DNA of 64,000 nucleotides from the NCBI GenBank assembly GCA_047605645.1, contig JASGFJ010000027.1:6833-70832 (forward strand), written 5' to 3'. The stretch's first letter is position 1. Every line of letters begins with the position of its first letter. This DNA comes from UBA1309 sp047605645. GTDB lineage: Bacteria > Bacteroidota > Bacteroidia > Bacteroidales > Dysgonomonadaceae. A program made the position numbers and the translations under genes. Positions 48,958 through 58,047 of the stretch are shown piece by piece. A model generated the notes under the pieces. That model saw nothing but the letters and a program-made list of their open reading frames with translations. It did not search any database and had not been told where the DNA came from.

Positions 48958-49050
48958 ATGAAACAAAGCATGATTTTTATTCAATCACTCAAAACAATGA
49001 TGAAAAAATCAGGCAAGTTGCAGGCCACCTAACAGTAAAAATTAAATCGT
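48958..49050 (+). repeat. Start-codon-proximal hairpin repeat, copy B (upstream of the SusD gene)
   Basis: 93 bp filling almost the whole SusC-SusD gap. Begins ATGAAACAAAGC, holds a GATTTTTATTCAATC/ATGAAAAAATC hairpin and ends ACAGTAAAAATTAAATCGT directly before the SusD ATG. The head ATG opens a 24-codon ORF (48958-49032) that spans the hairpin. Closely similar to copy A. Confidence 0.8.
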
Positions 49051-50598
49051 ATGAAAAAATATATATTTTTGATCGGATCGTTGTTTCTGTTTTTCAGCTG
49101 CATGGACGATAATATGAATAAAGATCCCTTTGGTGCTGACAGCGAATTAATGAATCGCACACCTGTCGGCTCCAGCCAACTCGCCAATTTACAGAAACTG
49201 GTCCTCCCCGAACAGGAAAACTCATACCAAATGTGTTTTGATTTGTTCGCGACCAATTATGCCGGATATGCTTCTACAACTAAATTCTTTAGCGATTATG
49301 TTGTGTACAACCCAAGAACATCCTGGGTAAGCTATCCTTTTGATGACACTTACCCTAAAATCTACACCCCGTTTCGTTTCCTTTATGAGACTTCCGGGGG
49401 AGATTACAGTAAGATTTATTATTCCTGGGGAACAATCTTAAGAATCGGAATTACCCAATGGTTGACTGACACATACGGGCCTCTGCCATATAGCCGGGTG
49501 CTGGGTGGAAAAATAGCCGTTCCTTACGATGACCAGAAATCCATCTACCTGGAAATGTGTTCCGAACTTCAAAAATCAATTGAAGCAATGAAGGTTAATT
49601 ATCAGGAAGGAACATTGTATAAATCGTATGATTTAGTCTATGGCGGTAATTTTTCCAAATGGTTGAAATATGCCAATTCACTACTGCTGCGTTTATCGGT
49701 GAGAATGTCGAAAGCCGCTCCGGCAGAAGCGAAGATGTATGCGGAATATGCGGTAGACAATGGCGTTATCACAGCCAATTCGGATAATGCGGCGCTGTCA
49801 ACGACAAACAATCCGGTGAATATTGTTTCGAATCTTTGGGGAGACTCCCGCGTGAATGCGGAAATCACCGAATACATGAGAGCATTTTCAGATCCAAGAC
49901 GCGAAAAGTATTTTTCGAAAGTTACTTCCAGAACAGGTGATTATGTATATTTCGGACTGAGAAGCGGCATCAACCCTTCTACGGTTATAACTCCAGCCAA
50001 TTATTCCACTCCCAACGTGACAGAAAAATCACCCATCATTTGGATATCTGCTTCAGAAGTAGCTTTCCTGATGGCTGAAGGTGCCCTGAAAGGATGGAAA
50101 ATGGGAGACACTGCTGAAAACCTTTATAAGAAAGGGATCACGTTATCCTTTGAACAATGGGGAGCATCGTCTTTATCGGACTATTTAAATAACTCGGTGA
50201 AAAGAGGAAATTATGTGGACGCACTTCAACCGGCTCTGAATGAGGCTTCCTTCTTGTCTGATATTACCGTAAAATGGAGTGATGCAAATGGTGATGCAGA
50301 AAAACAACTGGCTAAAATCATTACACAGAAATGGATTGCCATGTTTCCTTACGGAGCTCAGGAAGCTTGGGCGGAATGGCGCAGGACAGGGTATCCGAAC
50401 TTGATGCCGACACAGGTAAACAGCAGTTCAAATACGGTAAAAAACATTGTGCAAGTCAACGGTAAAGATACCGGCGGAATGAGACGTCTTCCCTATTCTC
50501 AAAAAGAGAAAGAAGGCAATAATGCCAATGTCCAGCAAGGGATACAATACCTGGGTGGACCGGACAACGGAGGAAGTGACTTGTGGTGGGCTAAATAA
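49051..50598 (+). CDS. SusD/RagB-family glycan-binding lipoprotein
   Basis: 515 aa, lipoprotein signal ending FFSC (Cys17). Sequence fits the SusD-like_2 branch: the early LFATNYAGYAS stretch, the TPR-like segment ITQWLTDTYGPLPYSRVL and the later SEVAFLMAEGALKGW and KWIAMFPYGAQEAWAEWRRTGYP. It caps the SusC barrel and binds the glycan. Together with SusC it defines this polysaccharide utilisation locus. Confidence 0.93.
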   Translation: MKKYIFLIGSLFLFFSCMDDNMNKDPFGADSELMNRTPVGSSQLANLQKLVLPEQENSYQMCFDLFATNYAGYASTTKFFSDYVVYNPRTSWVSYPFDDTYPKIYTPFRFLYETSGGDYSKIYYSWGTILRIGITQWLTDTYGPLPYSRVLGGKIAVPYDDQKSIYLEMCSELQKSIEAMKVNYQEGTLYKSYDLVYGGNFSKWLKYANSLLLRLSVRMSKAAPAEAKMYAEYAVDNGVITANSDNAALSTTNNPVNIVSNLWGDSRVNAEITEYMRAFSDPRREKYFSKVTSRTGDYVYFGLRSGINPSTVITPANYSTPNVTEKSPIIWISASEVAFLMAEGALKGWKMGDTAENLYKKGITLSFEQWGASSLSDYLNNSVKRGNYVDALQPALNEASFLSDITVKWSDANGDAEKQLAKIITQKWIAMFPYGAQEAWAEWRRTGYPNLMPTQVNSSSNTVKNIVQVNGKDTGGMRRLPYSQKEKEGNNANVQQGIQYLGGPDNGGSDLWWAK

Positions 50599-50617
50599 CA
50601 ATTCGTATTGATTGTAA

Positions 50618-51520
50618 ATGAATATAAAAGACATGAAAAAAGAAATATTGATTATTTTCCTTATGTGCATTGCCATGCTGCCTTCTTGCACAAAGGAAGA
50701 ACCGATAGAAGTGGTAGAAACTCATCGAGAAATAGATACAGAAAAACTTGCAGCACAGAAATCTAATTTGGAAAATCGTTTGATCTCCATCGGTCTTATG
50801 TATGGATGGGGACAAACCGACAAAAGCAACCTTTATCACACTCCGGACGACCTGGATATGATTGTCTTGAAAGATGGGTACACAAACGCTACTCAATATC
50901 AACTGGCAGATCTGAAATCGGTTAAAGAAAAAAAAGCAACACGGGTGCTTGCCGGAGTCGATCTATCTGTGCTGGCTGATTCGACAGTTCCCCTCCCCAT
51001 CAATCCCGATTCTCTGATCAGGCTTGTCAAAAAATACGGATTAGACGGAATCAGTGTACAACTCCCCGAAAGCGACACTGTTAAAACAGCTTATGTGACA
51101 AATTACCTGAAAACAATTGCTGCATTTGCAGGAAAAGGAACCAATTATTACCTCATTCTGGAAAATCCATTAACGCGATATGCTGAGAATTTCAAAAATG
51201 CGAATTGGGTAATCCGTATTCATAAATCAGTAGACACACCCACTTTAGCCGGCTTCACCGAAAGTGCTCAGCAATGGGCGGCATTCAAATTTGTTCCCGG
51301 GGTGGATTTCTCCCGAAAAGATCTTTCCGGTGGATTTGTCGACACAGAACACTTTGTTGCAGGAGGACGCCCTTCCATGGCTATTGACATCTGCGACTGG
51401 AGTGCTCAAAATCAGGGTGGTATTGCTTTTTATCATATCGAGAAGAATTATACGGATATTGTCAACGCTGTAACATTTTCGACTTTCAGAAAAGCGTTAG
51501 CTAAACTTTATAGTAAATAA
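50618..51520 (+). CDS. Surface glycan-binding lipoprotein, GH18-like but catalytically impaired
   Basis: 300 aa lipoprotein (LPSC, Cys24). The fold pattern of the endo-beta-N-acetylglucosaminidase GH18 barrel is visible, but the catalytic motif DxxDxDxE reads DGISVQLP from residue 143: three of the four acidic residues are replaced. It therefore probably binds rather than cuts N-glycan. In the comparable Bacteroides high-mannose N-glycan locus (BT3983-BT3987) a binding protein occupies the same position. 19 bp behind the SusD gene. Confidence 0.7.
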   Translation: MNIKDMKKEILIIFLMCIAMLPSCTKEEPIEVVETHREIDTEKLAAQKSNLENRLISIGLMYGWGQTDKSNLYHTPDDLDMIVLKDGYTNATQYQLADLKSVKEKKATRVLAGVDLSVLADSTVPLPINPDSLIRLVKKYGLDGISVQLPESDTVKTAYVTNYLKTIAAFAGKGTNYYLILENPLTRYAENFKNANWVIRIHKSVDTPTLAGFTESAQQWAAFKFVPGVDFSRKDLSGGFVDTEHFVAGGRPSMAIDICDWSAQNQGGIAFYHIEKNYTDIVNAVTFSTFRKALAKLYSK

Positions 51521-51527
51521 ATGAATT

Positions 51528-51634
51528 ATGAAACAATGCCTGATTTTTATAAAATCACCCAACACAAGGATTAAAAATCAGGCAAATTGAGACCTTACAT
51601 GTAGCGTCTCTACTAACAGTAAAAATTAAATCGT
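51528..51634 (+). repeat. Start-codon-proximal hairpin repeat, copy C (upstream of the LamG gene)
   Basis: 107 bp. Perfect 12-bp arms GCCTGATTTTTA (51538-51549) and TAAAAATCAGGC (51572-51583). Ends ACAGTAAAAATTAAATCGT directly before the ATG, identical over 19 bp to copy B. Contains an extra GAGAC..GTCTC segment (51588-51610) related to the AGACG palindromes. The head ATG opens a 20-codon ORF (51528-51590). Confidence 0.8.
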
Positions 51635-52852
51635 ATGAAAAACAAACTGGTATATCTTAAACTATTTTCAGCTGCACTAATGCTCTTTGGGGTTAGTTGC
51701 ACAACGGGAGAGACTTATTCCGATTTGGATGAAGAGGGACAGGATCTTTATTCTCAGCAAGCCATGATTTTCAAAGCAGACGGAACGAACAGCAAACAAG
51801 CATTGTTCAGTGATGTTTCCGGAGCGATGCTCGATACGGATAGTGCTGCTGTTGCAAGCTTCCAGTTCAATGCTGTACTGGTAAAGAAAAACGCTCGGCG
51901 GGTAAGCTTGGCAATAGCATCAACCCCCAACCAGGTCGATGTATACAATCAGGTGTATGGAACATCTTACCTTCAGTTGCCTGAAGAATTAGCTTCTTAT
52001 ACCAAAACTTTGTCTATCGACTCGGCAAAGGTGCTTTCGGATAATGGAACATTGACGGTTAAATATTCTTCAAAATTGAAAGTAGGTCAAAAATATCTTC
52101 TGGCATTGACTGCCTCTTCCCAAAGCGATGGCATTGGAGTTATGGAAACTACCAAGACCATGTTTTATTCTATTCAGTTGGAAAGCAATAAAGTGACAAC
52201 CTCGGCTTTATTAACACGTGAAACGTACTTTAAAATAAATAAGAACAACTCTAAAATCTCCGATTTAGGTACGACATTCACCCTTGAAGGGTTGATCTGT
52301 GTCAGCAAGTTCCGCACGGCAAGTGATGTGGGAGATGCGCAAATCAGTACATTTATGGGAACAGAAGGAGGAACATTAGTTCGTTTCGGTGATGCCGGGC
52401 TGGATGGCAACAGGTTACAGGCAAACGGTACGGCTGTCGGAAGTGCCTTCTCTCTCAACAAATGGTATCACGTCGCATTGGTGGTCAACAATGGAACTTC
52501 TTCTGTCTACATCAACGGAGAACCGGCAGGTACTTTTGCAAAAGCGGGAAGCATCGGCGAATTTTATATTGGTCGCAGCTATAACGACAATCGGGGCATT
52601 GATGCCAAAGTAGCTGAAATTCGTATCTGGAAGACTGCGAGAACAGCAGAGCAGATTAAGCAGTGCATGTACAAAGTTAAAGATTTGACGGGCATTTACG
52701 CTTATTGGAGAATGAACAGCATTACAGACGGCCTTATCCGGGACGATTCCGGCAACGACAACAATCTGGTCTTGTGGGGACAGCCAAGCAATGTACAGAA
52801 AGTCATCACGTTGGTTGACGAAGGAGCAGACGGCGTGCAAGTTGGCAAATAA
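51635..52852 (+). CDS. DUF1735 + LamG (concanavalin A-like) surface lipoprotein
   Basis: 405 aa lipoprotein (FGVSC, Cys22). Residues ~35-180 fit the DUF1735/BT_3987-like N-terminal domain (F..VLVKKNARRVSLAIAS). Residues ~200-400 form a LamG/Laminin_G_3 jelly roll (FTLEGLICV, WYHVALVVNNGTSSVYING, AEIRIWKTARTAEQI, AYWRMN). No catalytic pair was recognised; probably a second surface glycan-binding protein of the locus. Confidence 0.82.
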   Translation: MKNKLVYLKLFSAALMLFGVSCTTGETYSDLDEEGQDLYSQQAMIFKADGTNSKQALFSDVSGAMLDTDSAAVASFQFNAVLVKKNARRVSLAIASTPNQVDVYNQVYGTSYLQLPEELASYTKTLSIDSAKVLSDNGTLTVKYSSKLKVGQKYLLALTASSQSDGIGVMETTKTMFYSIQLESNKVTTSALLTRETYFKINKNNSKISDLGTTFTLEGLICVSKFRTASDVGDAQISTFMGTEGGTLVRFGDAGLDGNRLQANGTAVGSAFSLNKWYHVALVVNNGTSSVYINGEPAGTFAKAGSIGEFYIGRSYNDNRGIDAKVAEIRIWKTARTAEQIKQCMYKVKDLTGIYAYWRMNSITDGLIRDDSGNDNNLVLWGQPSNVQKVITLVDEGADGVQVGK

Positions 52853-52861
52853 ATATGAATC

Positions 52862-54298
52862 ATGAAAACGTATAAAGCGATGAAAAAAACAATGATAATA
52901 TTGGGAACAGTCCTGGCTGTGATCTTATCCGGTTGTTCCGAAGACATAAAATACACCACCAACCTGCCTGAGAGCGGGTATATAAATTCCGGTGAGGGGG
53001 TTATTTATCTGAAAAACCAGAAAGAAGAGACACATGCTCTGTTGTGGAAAGACAGCACACTCACCTTTCAAGTGGAAATTCCGGAAGCTTTCGATACAGA
53101 TACGGTCATTCCCCTGAACACAAACCAGATATCGACAATCGTAGGTAATTACAATGAATTTATGTGCGCCGATCGTCCGGAAGCCAAAGATTATTCTGTA
53201 TTTCCTTCCACAAACTATACTTTCTCGGGAGTAAACGTGAAAAAAGGAGAAACTTCAGCAGAGGCAACATTGGTCGTGAAGCAATTTACCGGCAGCAGCA
53301 ATTATGGCGATTACATCCTGCCCATAAATTTCTCTATTCACGGGCGCAATTATCTCTATCATGTATTTGTCAGAAAGGACGGGGATTTTTCGCCGTTATC
53401 TGCCACAAATAAGAAAGCCATGCCTGCAGGAGCATACAGTTGTCCGGACAGAAAAGAACCGATGAAAATGATTGCTTATGTCGAAACCAACAATTATGAC
53501 ATCCGTAATTATGGACAAGTGGTTTTGGAAAACACTAAAAAGCCGGTATTTGATGCGGTCGTTTTGTTTGCTGCGAACATGAATTACGATGCGACTGCCA
53601 AAAAGAGGGTCGTTTATTTCAACGATAAATTGCAACCCATCATCAAAAATCCGGAAAAATACATCAAGCCACTCACCGACAGAGGCATTAAAGTAATCAT
53701 CACTCTTCTCCCGAATCATCAGGGAGTGGGATATGCAAACTTCCAAAATTATAATGAAGCTCTTGCCTTTGCCAAAGATATGAAAGTATGGACAGACAAA
53801 CTTGGAATAGACGGATGGGATATCGACGAAGAATATGCCGATTATGGGAATCAACCTTCTCTTCCAACAACCGGAGTGCAGTCTTATTTCTGGTATATGA
53901 GGGCCATGAAGGAAGTGATGCCCGATAAAATGCTGACTCTCTACGACTATGGACATAGCCTGCAGGCAACATCTGTGGACGATCAAGGGAAAAAGGCATC
54001 GGATTACATCGATTTAAGCTGGACCGATTATTGGGTGCAAAAGCCCTCTTATGCAGGTATTCCCAACAACAGATTCGGGATTTATTCTTATGAAGCGAAT
54101 CGCTACAATTTATCGTATGTGGAAAGTGCAGCGAAACTAAACTTGCAAGGTTGCTACGGATTGCAGATGTTCTTTAATATCAATCCTACTTCTTTTTTGG
54201 ATGCCACTCAAATGACATACCTGAGCAAAGCCACTCAATTATTCTATGGCGAGCGTGCTGTTTTCTCCGGAAAATATCATGTTGGGCCGACAAAATAG
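52862..54298 (+). CDS. GH18 endo-beta-N-acetylglucosaminidase (Endo H/F type) lipoprotein
   Basis: 478 aa, lipoprotein signal ending LSGC. DUF1735 domain at ~35-180, GH18 barrel at ~195-470. The full catalytic motif DxxDxDxE is present as DGWDIDEE (Asp317, Asp320, Asp322, Glu324), followed by YADYG as in Endo H/F enzymes. It would cut between the two core GlcNAc residues of N-glycans at the cell surface, releasing glycan for import by SusCD. Last gene of the locus; terminator at 54368-54403. Specificity (high-mannose or complex) cannot be read from sequence alone. Confidence 0.9.
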   Translation: MKTYKAMKKTMIILGTVLAVILSGCSEDIKYTTNLPESGYINSGEGVIYLKNQKEETHALLWKDSTLTFQVEIPEAFDTDTVIPLNTNQISTIVGNYNEFMCADRPEAKDYSVFPSTNYTFSGVNVKKGETSAEATLVVKQFTGSSNYGDYILPINFSIHGRNYLYHVFVRKDGDFSPLSATNKKAMPAGAYSCPDRKEPMKMIAYVETNNYDIRNYGQVVLENTKKPVFDAVVLFAANMNYDATAKKRVVYFNDKLQPIIKNPEKYIKPLTDRGIKVIITLLPNHQGVGYANFQNYNEALAFAKDMKVWTDKLGIDGWDIDEEYADYGNQPSLPTTGVQSYFWYMRAMKEVMPDKMLTLYDYGHSLQATSVDDQGKKASDYIDLSWTDYWVQKPSYAGIPNNRFGIYSYEANRYNLSYVESAAKLNLQGCYGLQMFFNINPTSFLDATQMTYLSKATQLFYGERAVFSGKYHVGPTK

Positions 54299-54367
54299 AA
54301 GCACAAAGAAACTCGTTCAGTAAGTTTTAGGAAAAAGATGGAAGTAAAGTTTTAGGAACATGAGGCG

Positions 54368-54403
54368 AATGCCCGAAGGAGATTTTCTTATCCTTCGGGC
54401 ATT
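54368..54403 (+). terminator. Terminator of the glycan-utilisation locus
   Basis: AATGCCCGAAGGA (54368-54380) and TCCTTCGGGCATT (54391-54403), a perfect 13-bp stem with a 10-nt loop. The following tract is T-rich but lacks a long U-run. Confidence 0.75.
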
Positions 54404-54938
54404 TCCGTTACCTGTGTTTTTTCGAAAGAATCAGAAGGCAATATGTAAATAAATATTCCTGATTAATGCGAACACATACTCCAACATCACACTGAAAATA
54501 AATAATATAACATACACAACAAATAGTAGAGAACTACTTATATAAATAACAAGCTGCCGGAGGAGAAGGCTGTTCGGGAGAAAGTTCCGTGAGACGGTTG
54601 CAGAAATACATCAGACAAAAAGGCAGTCAGGAGAAGGCTGTAGAATACACGGGTATTCCTTCGGAAAATACCCGGAAAGGTAGATAAGCCTGTTTCAAAG
54701 GAAAAAGTTCTTGAAAATAACAGCCGGAAAATGTTAAGCTAAAAAAAAGTCCGGTAGCTTCCGACTAAAAACGTCTAAACAACTGAATATAAAGTAAAAG
54801 TAACGCCATCTATCCTAAAACACATTGAAGAGACACACGAACGCACATCCAGCTATCCTTCGTTTACAGACAGGGAAATGACGAGTCCGGTCGAATACTG
54901 AATTTTATTAGAGAAATATATTTTTTATGATAAAATAA
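54404..54938. other. Intergenic region, nothing recognised
   Basis: About 530 bp without an ORF above 60 codons. A Gly/Glu-codon-rich stretch (54550-54690) with two similar GGAGAAGGCTGT words is broken by stops. No gene or RNA recognised. Confidence 0.4.
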
Positions 54939-54940
54939 TG

Positions 54941-54969
54941 TTGAATTAGTAGACTGATTTTTACCTTTG
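54941..54969 (+). promoter_or_regulatory. Promoter of the HerA-like ATPase gene
   Basis: TTG (54941-54943), an 18-bp spacer and TACCTTTG (54962-54969): a good Bacteroidetes -33/-7 pair 38 bp upstream of the ATG. Confidence 0.6.
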
Positions 54970-55007
54970 TTATAAAAGACACAATTCTAAGAACAAAAAT
55001 ACGTCTT

Positions 55008-56549
55008 ATGTACGACAATGAACATCAAGCATTGACCGCCTTAGCTTCAGGAAAAGAAATCAACTTTCCCCCTAAAATGCTGAACAGACATGGTTTGATT
55101 ACCGGAGCGACAGGAACCGGGAAAACCGTAACCCTGCAGACTTTAGCCGAAACCTTAAGTCAGATGGGAGTTCCGGTCTTTGCGGCAGACATCAAGGGCG
55201 ATTTGTCGGGTCTGGCAAAAGCCGGCGGCGATAAAGACAGTGTGAACCAGCGGGTCAAGGATTTTCACCTCGCCGAAAAGGGATTTGCCTTTCAGAACTT
55301 TCCTGTACAATTTTGGGATGTATTCGGCCAACAAGGCCATCCGGTGCGATGTACAATCTCTGAAATGGGGCCTGTCCTGCTCGAAAGATTACTTTCGCTG
55401 AACGAAACTCAGGGAACCGTACTTTCACTGGTTTTTAAAATAGCTGATGATAACGGTTTGTTGCTTATCGATTTGAAAGACTTGCAGAAAATGCTGGAAT
55501 ACGTAGGCAATAAGCGGAATGAATTTACCACAAAGTACGGAAATATTTCAGCGGCCAGTATTGGTGCCATACAGCGCAACCTGATGCGACTCGAATCGGA
55601 AGGCGCCGCCAGTTTTTTCGGCGAACCGGCTCTGGATATTAACGATTTGCTCCAAACCGACCAGCAGAAAGGAGTGATTAATATCCTGGCTGCCGACAAG
55701 TTAATGAATGCTCCGCGAGTATACACCTCCTTCTTGTTATGGATGCTGTCAAATCTTTATGAGAATCTGCCGGAAGTAGGAGATTTGGATAAACCGAAGC
55801 TGGTATTCTTTTTCGATGAAGCTCATTTGCTCTTCAATGATATGTCAACGGCTTTGTCGGAAAAAATAGTACAGATTGTCCGCCTTATACGTTCAAAAGG
55901 AGTCGGAATATTTTTTGTCACCCAAAATCCGGCCGATATTCCTCAAACGGTGTTAGGACAGCTCGGAAACCGGGTGCAGCATGCTTTGCGCGCTTATACC
56001 CCCAACGATCAGAAAGCCGTGAAAATAGCGGCACAGACCTTCCGCGCCAATCCGGACTACTCCACAGAGCAGGTGATTACCGAATTAAATACCGGCGAAG
56101 CCCTCGTCTCTTTTCTGGATGAACAAGGAGCTCCGACAATGGTGCAACGTGCTTACATTGTTCCTCCTCAAAGCCGGATTGGCCCACTCACCCCTGAAGA
56201 AAGACAGCAAGTCATCAGGCAATCGTTGGTTTTCGGCATCTATGAGAAAGCGGAGGATCGGGAATCTGCTTATGAAATACTTTCGAATCGGCAACAAGCT
56301 GAATCCCTGGAAAAACAGAAAGAAGAAGATGAAAAACAACGGATACGGCAACAAAAAGAAGCACAAAAAGCACAGATAGAGGCAGAAAAAGCAGAAAGAG
56401 CTGCCGAACGCCAGCGTAAAGCAGAAGGTGGCGGGATACTGGAGGATATGCTCACGCAGATAGGGAAATCGGCTACGCGCCAAATCTCAAATCAAATAGG
56501 GAGATCCATCGTCCGTACCATTTTCGGTACGTTTTTCGGAAAGAAATAA
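55008..56549 (+). CDS. HerA-like ATPase (DUF853, YjgR family)
   Basis: 513 aa P-loop ATPase of the FtsK/HerA superfamily. Walker A GATGTGKT at 33-40, Walker B LVFFFDEAHLLF near 267, and a conserved VTQNPADIPQTVLGQLGNRVQHALRA region (residues ~304-329). A charged coiled-coil segment rich in Lys/Glu/Gln/Arg lies at ~425-480. Members are widespread; a role in DNA or chromosome transactions is inferred from the superfamily and the exact substrate is unknown. Single gene with its own promoter. Confidence 0.9.
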   Translation: MYDNEHQALTALASGKEINFPPKMLNRHGLITGATGTGKTVTLQTLAETLSQMGVPVFAADIKGDLSGLAKAGGDKDSVNQRVKDFHLAEKGFAFQNFPVQFWDVFGQQGHPVRCTISEMGPVLLERLLSLNETQGTVLSLVFKIADDNGLLLIDLKDLQKMLEYVGNKRNEFTTKYGNISAASIGAIQRNLMRLESEGAASFFGEPALDINDLLQTDQQKGVINILAADKLMNAPRVYTSFLLWMLSNLYENLPEVGDLDKPKLVFFFDEAHLLFNDMSTALSEKIVQIVRLIRSKGVGIFFVTQNPADIPQTVLGQLGNRVQHALRAYTPNDQKAVKIAAQTFRANPDYSTEQVITELNTGEALVSFLDEQGAPTMVQRAYIVPPQSRIGPLTPEERQQVIRQSLVFGIYEKAEDRESAYEILSNRQQAESLEKQKEEDEKQRIRQQKEAQKAQIEAEKAERAAERQRKAEGGGILEDMLTQIGKSATRQISNQIGRSIVRTIFGTFFGKK

Positions 56550-56594
56550 TTTTCCCTTATCGGGAACAAATAATGCTGAGATAAATAAAATCGC

Positions 56595-56695
56595 ATGAGG
56601 TAAAGTATGTTTTTTATTAAACCGACCAACATAATCATTAAAAAAAAACGAATAGAAACATTGAATACAACGTCTACCAGTAAAAATAAAATCGT
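56595..56695 (+). repeat. Start-codon-proximal hairpin repeat, copy D (upstream of the HAD-hotdog gene)
   Basis: Degenerate copy: ATGAGGTAAAGTATG head, a weak TTTTTTATTAA/ATTAAAAAAAAACG pair and a well kept end CCAGTAAAAATAAAATCGT directly before the ATG. The head ORF is closed after two codons. The 3' end is better conserved than the hairpin, which points to function next to the start codon. Confidence 0.65.
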
Positions 56696-57934
56696 ATGAA
56701 ATACAAATTATTAGTTATCGATGTTGACGACACGATGCTCAACAGTCAGGGAGAGATATCCAAACGGACTCACGCTACGATAAGAAAAGTACAGCAAATG
56801 GGTATCAAAGTGGTGCTTGCCTCGGGAAGACCCACACATGGTCTGAAACGAATTGCAGAAGAGATTGAGTTGAAAAACTACGACGGCTATTTCTTATCGT
56901 ACAATGGAGGACAGATATTCAAATGTCAGAAAGGACATAACGAATTGCTCTTTGAGAAAAGGATCAATCCGGAACTGCTTCCCCTGCTGGAAGAAAAAGC
57001 ACGTCAGTTAGACTTAGATATCTTCACCTATCATCAGGATTTTATCATCACCAACAATCCGGACAATCCTCATATCAAACGGGAGGCGGAAATTAATCAG
57101 ATGCGCCTGATACAGGTAGATAATTTATCAGAAAGCATTGATTTCTGGCCCTGCAAATGTATGTTGGTCAGCGACGATGAGAACATCTTGCTAAGCCTCG
57201 AAGAACACTGGCACAAACGATTGAATGGTTCGCTCGATGTCTTCCGTTCGGAATCTTACTACCTGGAAGCGGTTCCTCCTTTTATAGACAAAGGAAACAC
57301 CTTGGGAATATTACTTGACATCCTGAAGATTAAGCCCGAGGAAGTAGTTGCAATTGGGGATGGAGTCCGTGATTTTTCGATGATCCAGATGGTCGGACTC
57401 GGTGTTGCGATGGGAAATGCCAAAGAATCGGTAAGGGCTTGCGCCGACATAGTCACTCTTAGCAACGACCAAGACGGTGCTGCGGCGGCTATTGAGAAAA
57501 TCTTTTTGTCGGATATCCAACCTTCCAAAATTCCGCTCGAACAATTGAATGCCAGTTCCAAGTATGCCTTAATGGGAAACCTCGGAATTCAATACACGTA
57601 CGCAGATGAGTCGCGTATTGAAGCGACAATGCCTGTTGACGAACGCACCCGCCAGCCCTTTGGCATTTTGCACGGAGGAGCTACGCTGGCTTTGGCCGAA
57701 ACCCTGGCTGGAATTGGTTCGTTGCTGATTTGTCCGCCCGACGAAATTGCCGTCGGAATGCAAATAAGTGGCAATCATATTTCCTCTGCACACCAGGGAG
57801 ATACCGTCAGAGCTGTTGCTACCATCGTCCATAAAGGACGTTCTTCGCATGTCTGGAATATCGATGTGTTCACCTCCACCGGCAAATTGATTTCATCGGT
57901 GCGTGTTGTAAACAGTATAATGAAAAAAAGGTAA
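56696..57934 (+). CDS. HAD-hotdog fusion: Cof-type phosphatase with thioesterase domain
   Basis: 412 aa. Residues 1-270 form a Cof/HAD-IIB phosphatase (DVDDT with nucleophile Asp9, SGRP at ~43, GDGVRDFSM near 222). Residues ~285-412 form a PaaI/MenI-like hotdog thioesterase (FGILHGGATLALAE, VGMQISGNHI, SHVWNIDV). Such fusions occur in Bacteroidetes and have been linked to DHNA-CoA hydrolysis in menaquinone synthesis; that link is family knowledge and the HAD substrate is unknown. The start codon abuts repeat copy D. Confidence 0.88.
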   Translation: MKYKLLVIDVDDTMLNSQGEISKRTHATIRKVQQMGIKVVLASGRPTHGLKRIAEEIELKNYDGYFLSYNGGQIFKCQKGHNELLFEKRINPELLPLLEEKARQLDLDIFTYHQDFIITNNPDNPHIKREAEINQMRLIQVDNLSESIDFWPCKCMLVSDDENILLSLEEHWHKRLNGSLDVFRSESYYLEAVPPFIDKGNTLGILLDILKIKPEEVVAIGDGVRDFSMIQMVGLGVAMGNAKESVRACADIVTLSNDQDGAAAAIEKIFLSDIQPSKIPLEQLNASSKYALMGNLGIQYTYADESRIEATMPVDERTRQPFGILHGGATLALAETLAGIGSLLICPPDEIAVGMQISGNHISSAHQGDTVRAVATIVHKGRSSHVWNIDVFTSTGKLISSVRVVNSIMKKR

Positions 57935-57965
57935 AACCATTTCACATACCCAATCTGCCTTATTA

Positions 57966-58014
57966 CGGAAAGCTGTACAAAATTTTCATAGAAATGTACA
58001 GCTTTCCGCTCTTT
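57966..58014 (+). terminator. Terminator behind the HAD-hotdog gene
   Basis: CGGAAAGCTGTACA (57966-57979) and TGTACAGCTTTCCG (57995-58008), a perfect 14-bp stem, then CTCTTT. Its position rules out the longer reading frame of the next gene that would start at 57994. Confidence 0.8.
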
Positions 58015-58047
58015 AACGAATCAAAAACAATAACAGGTATACGAAGC

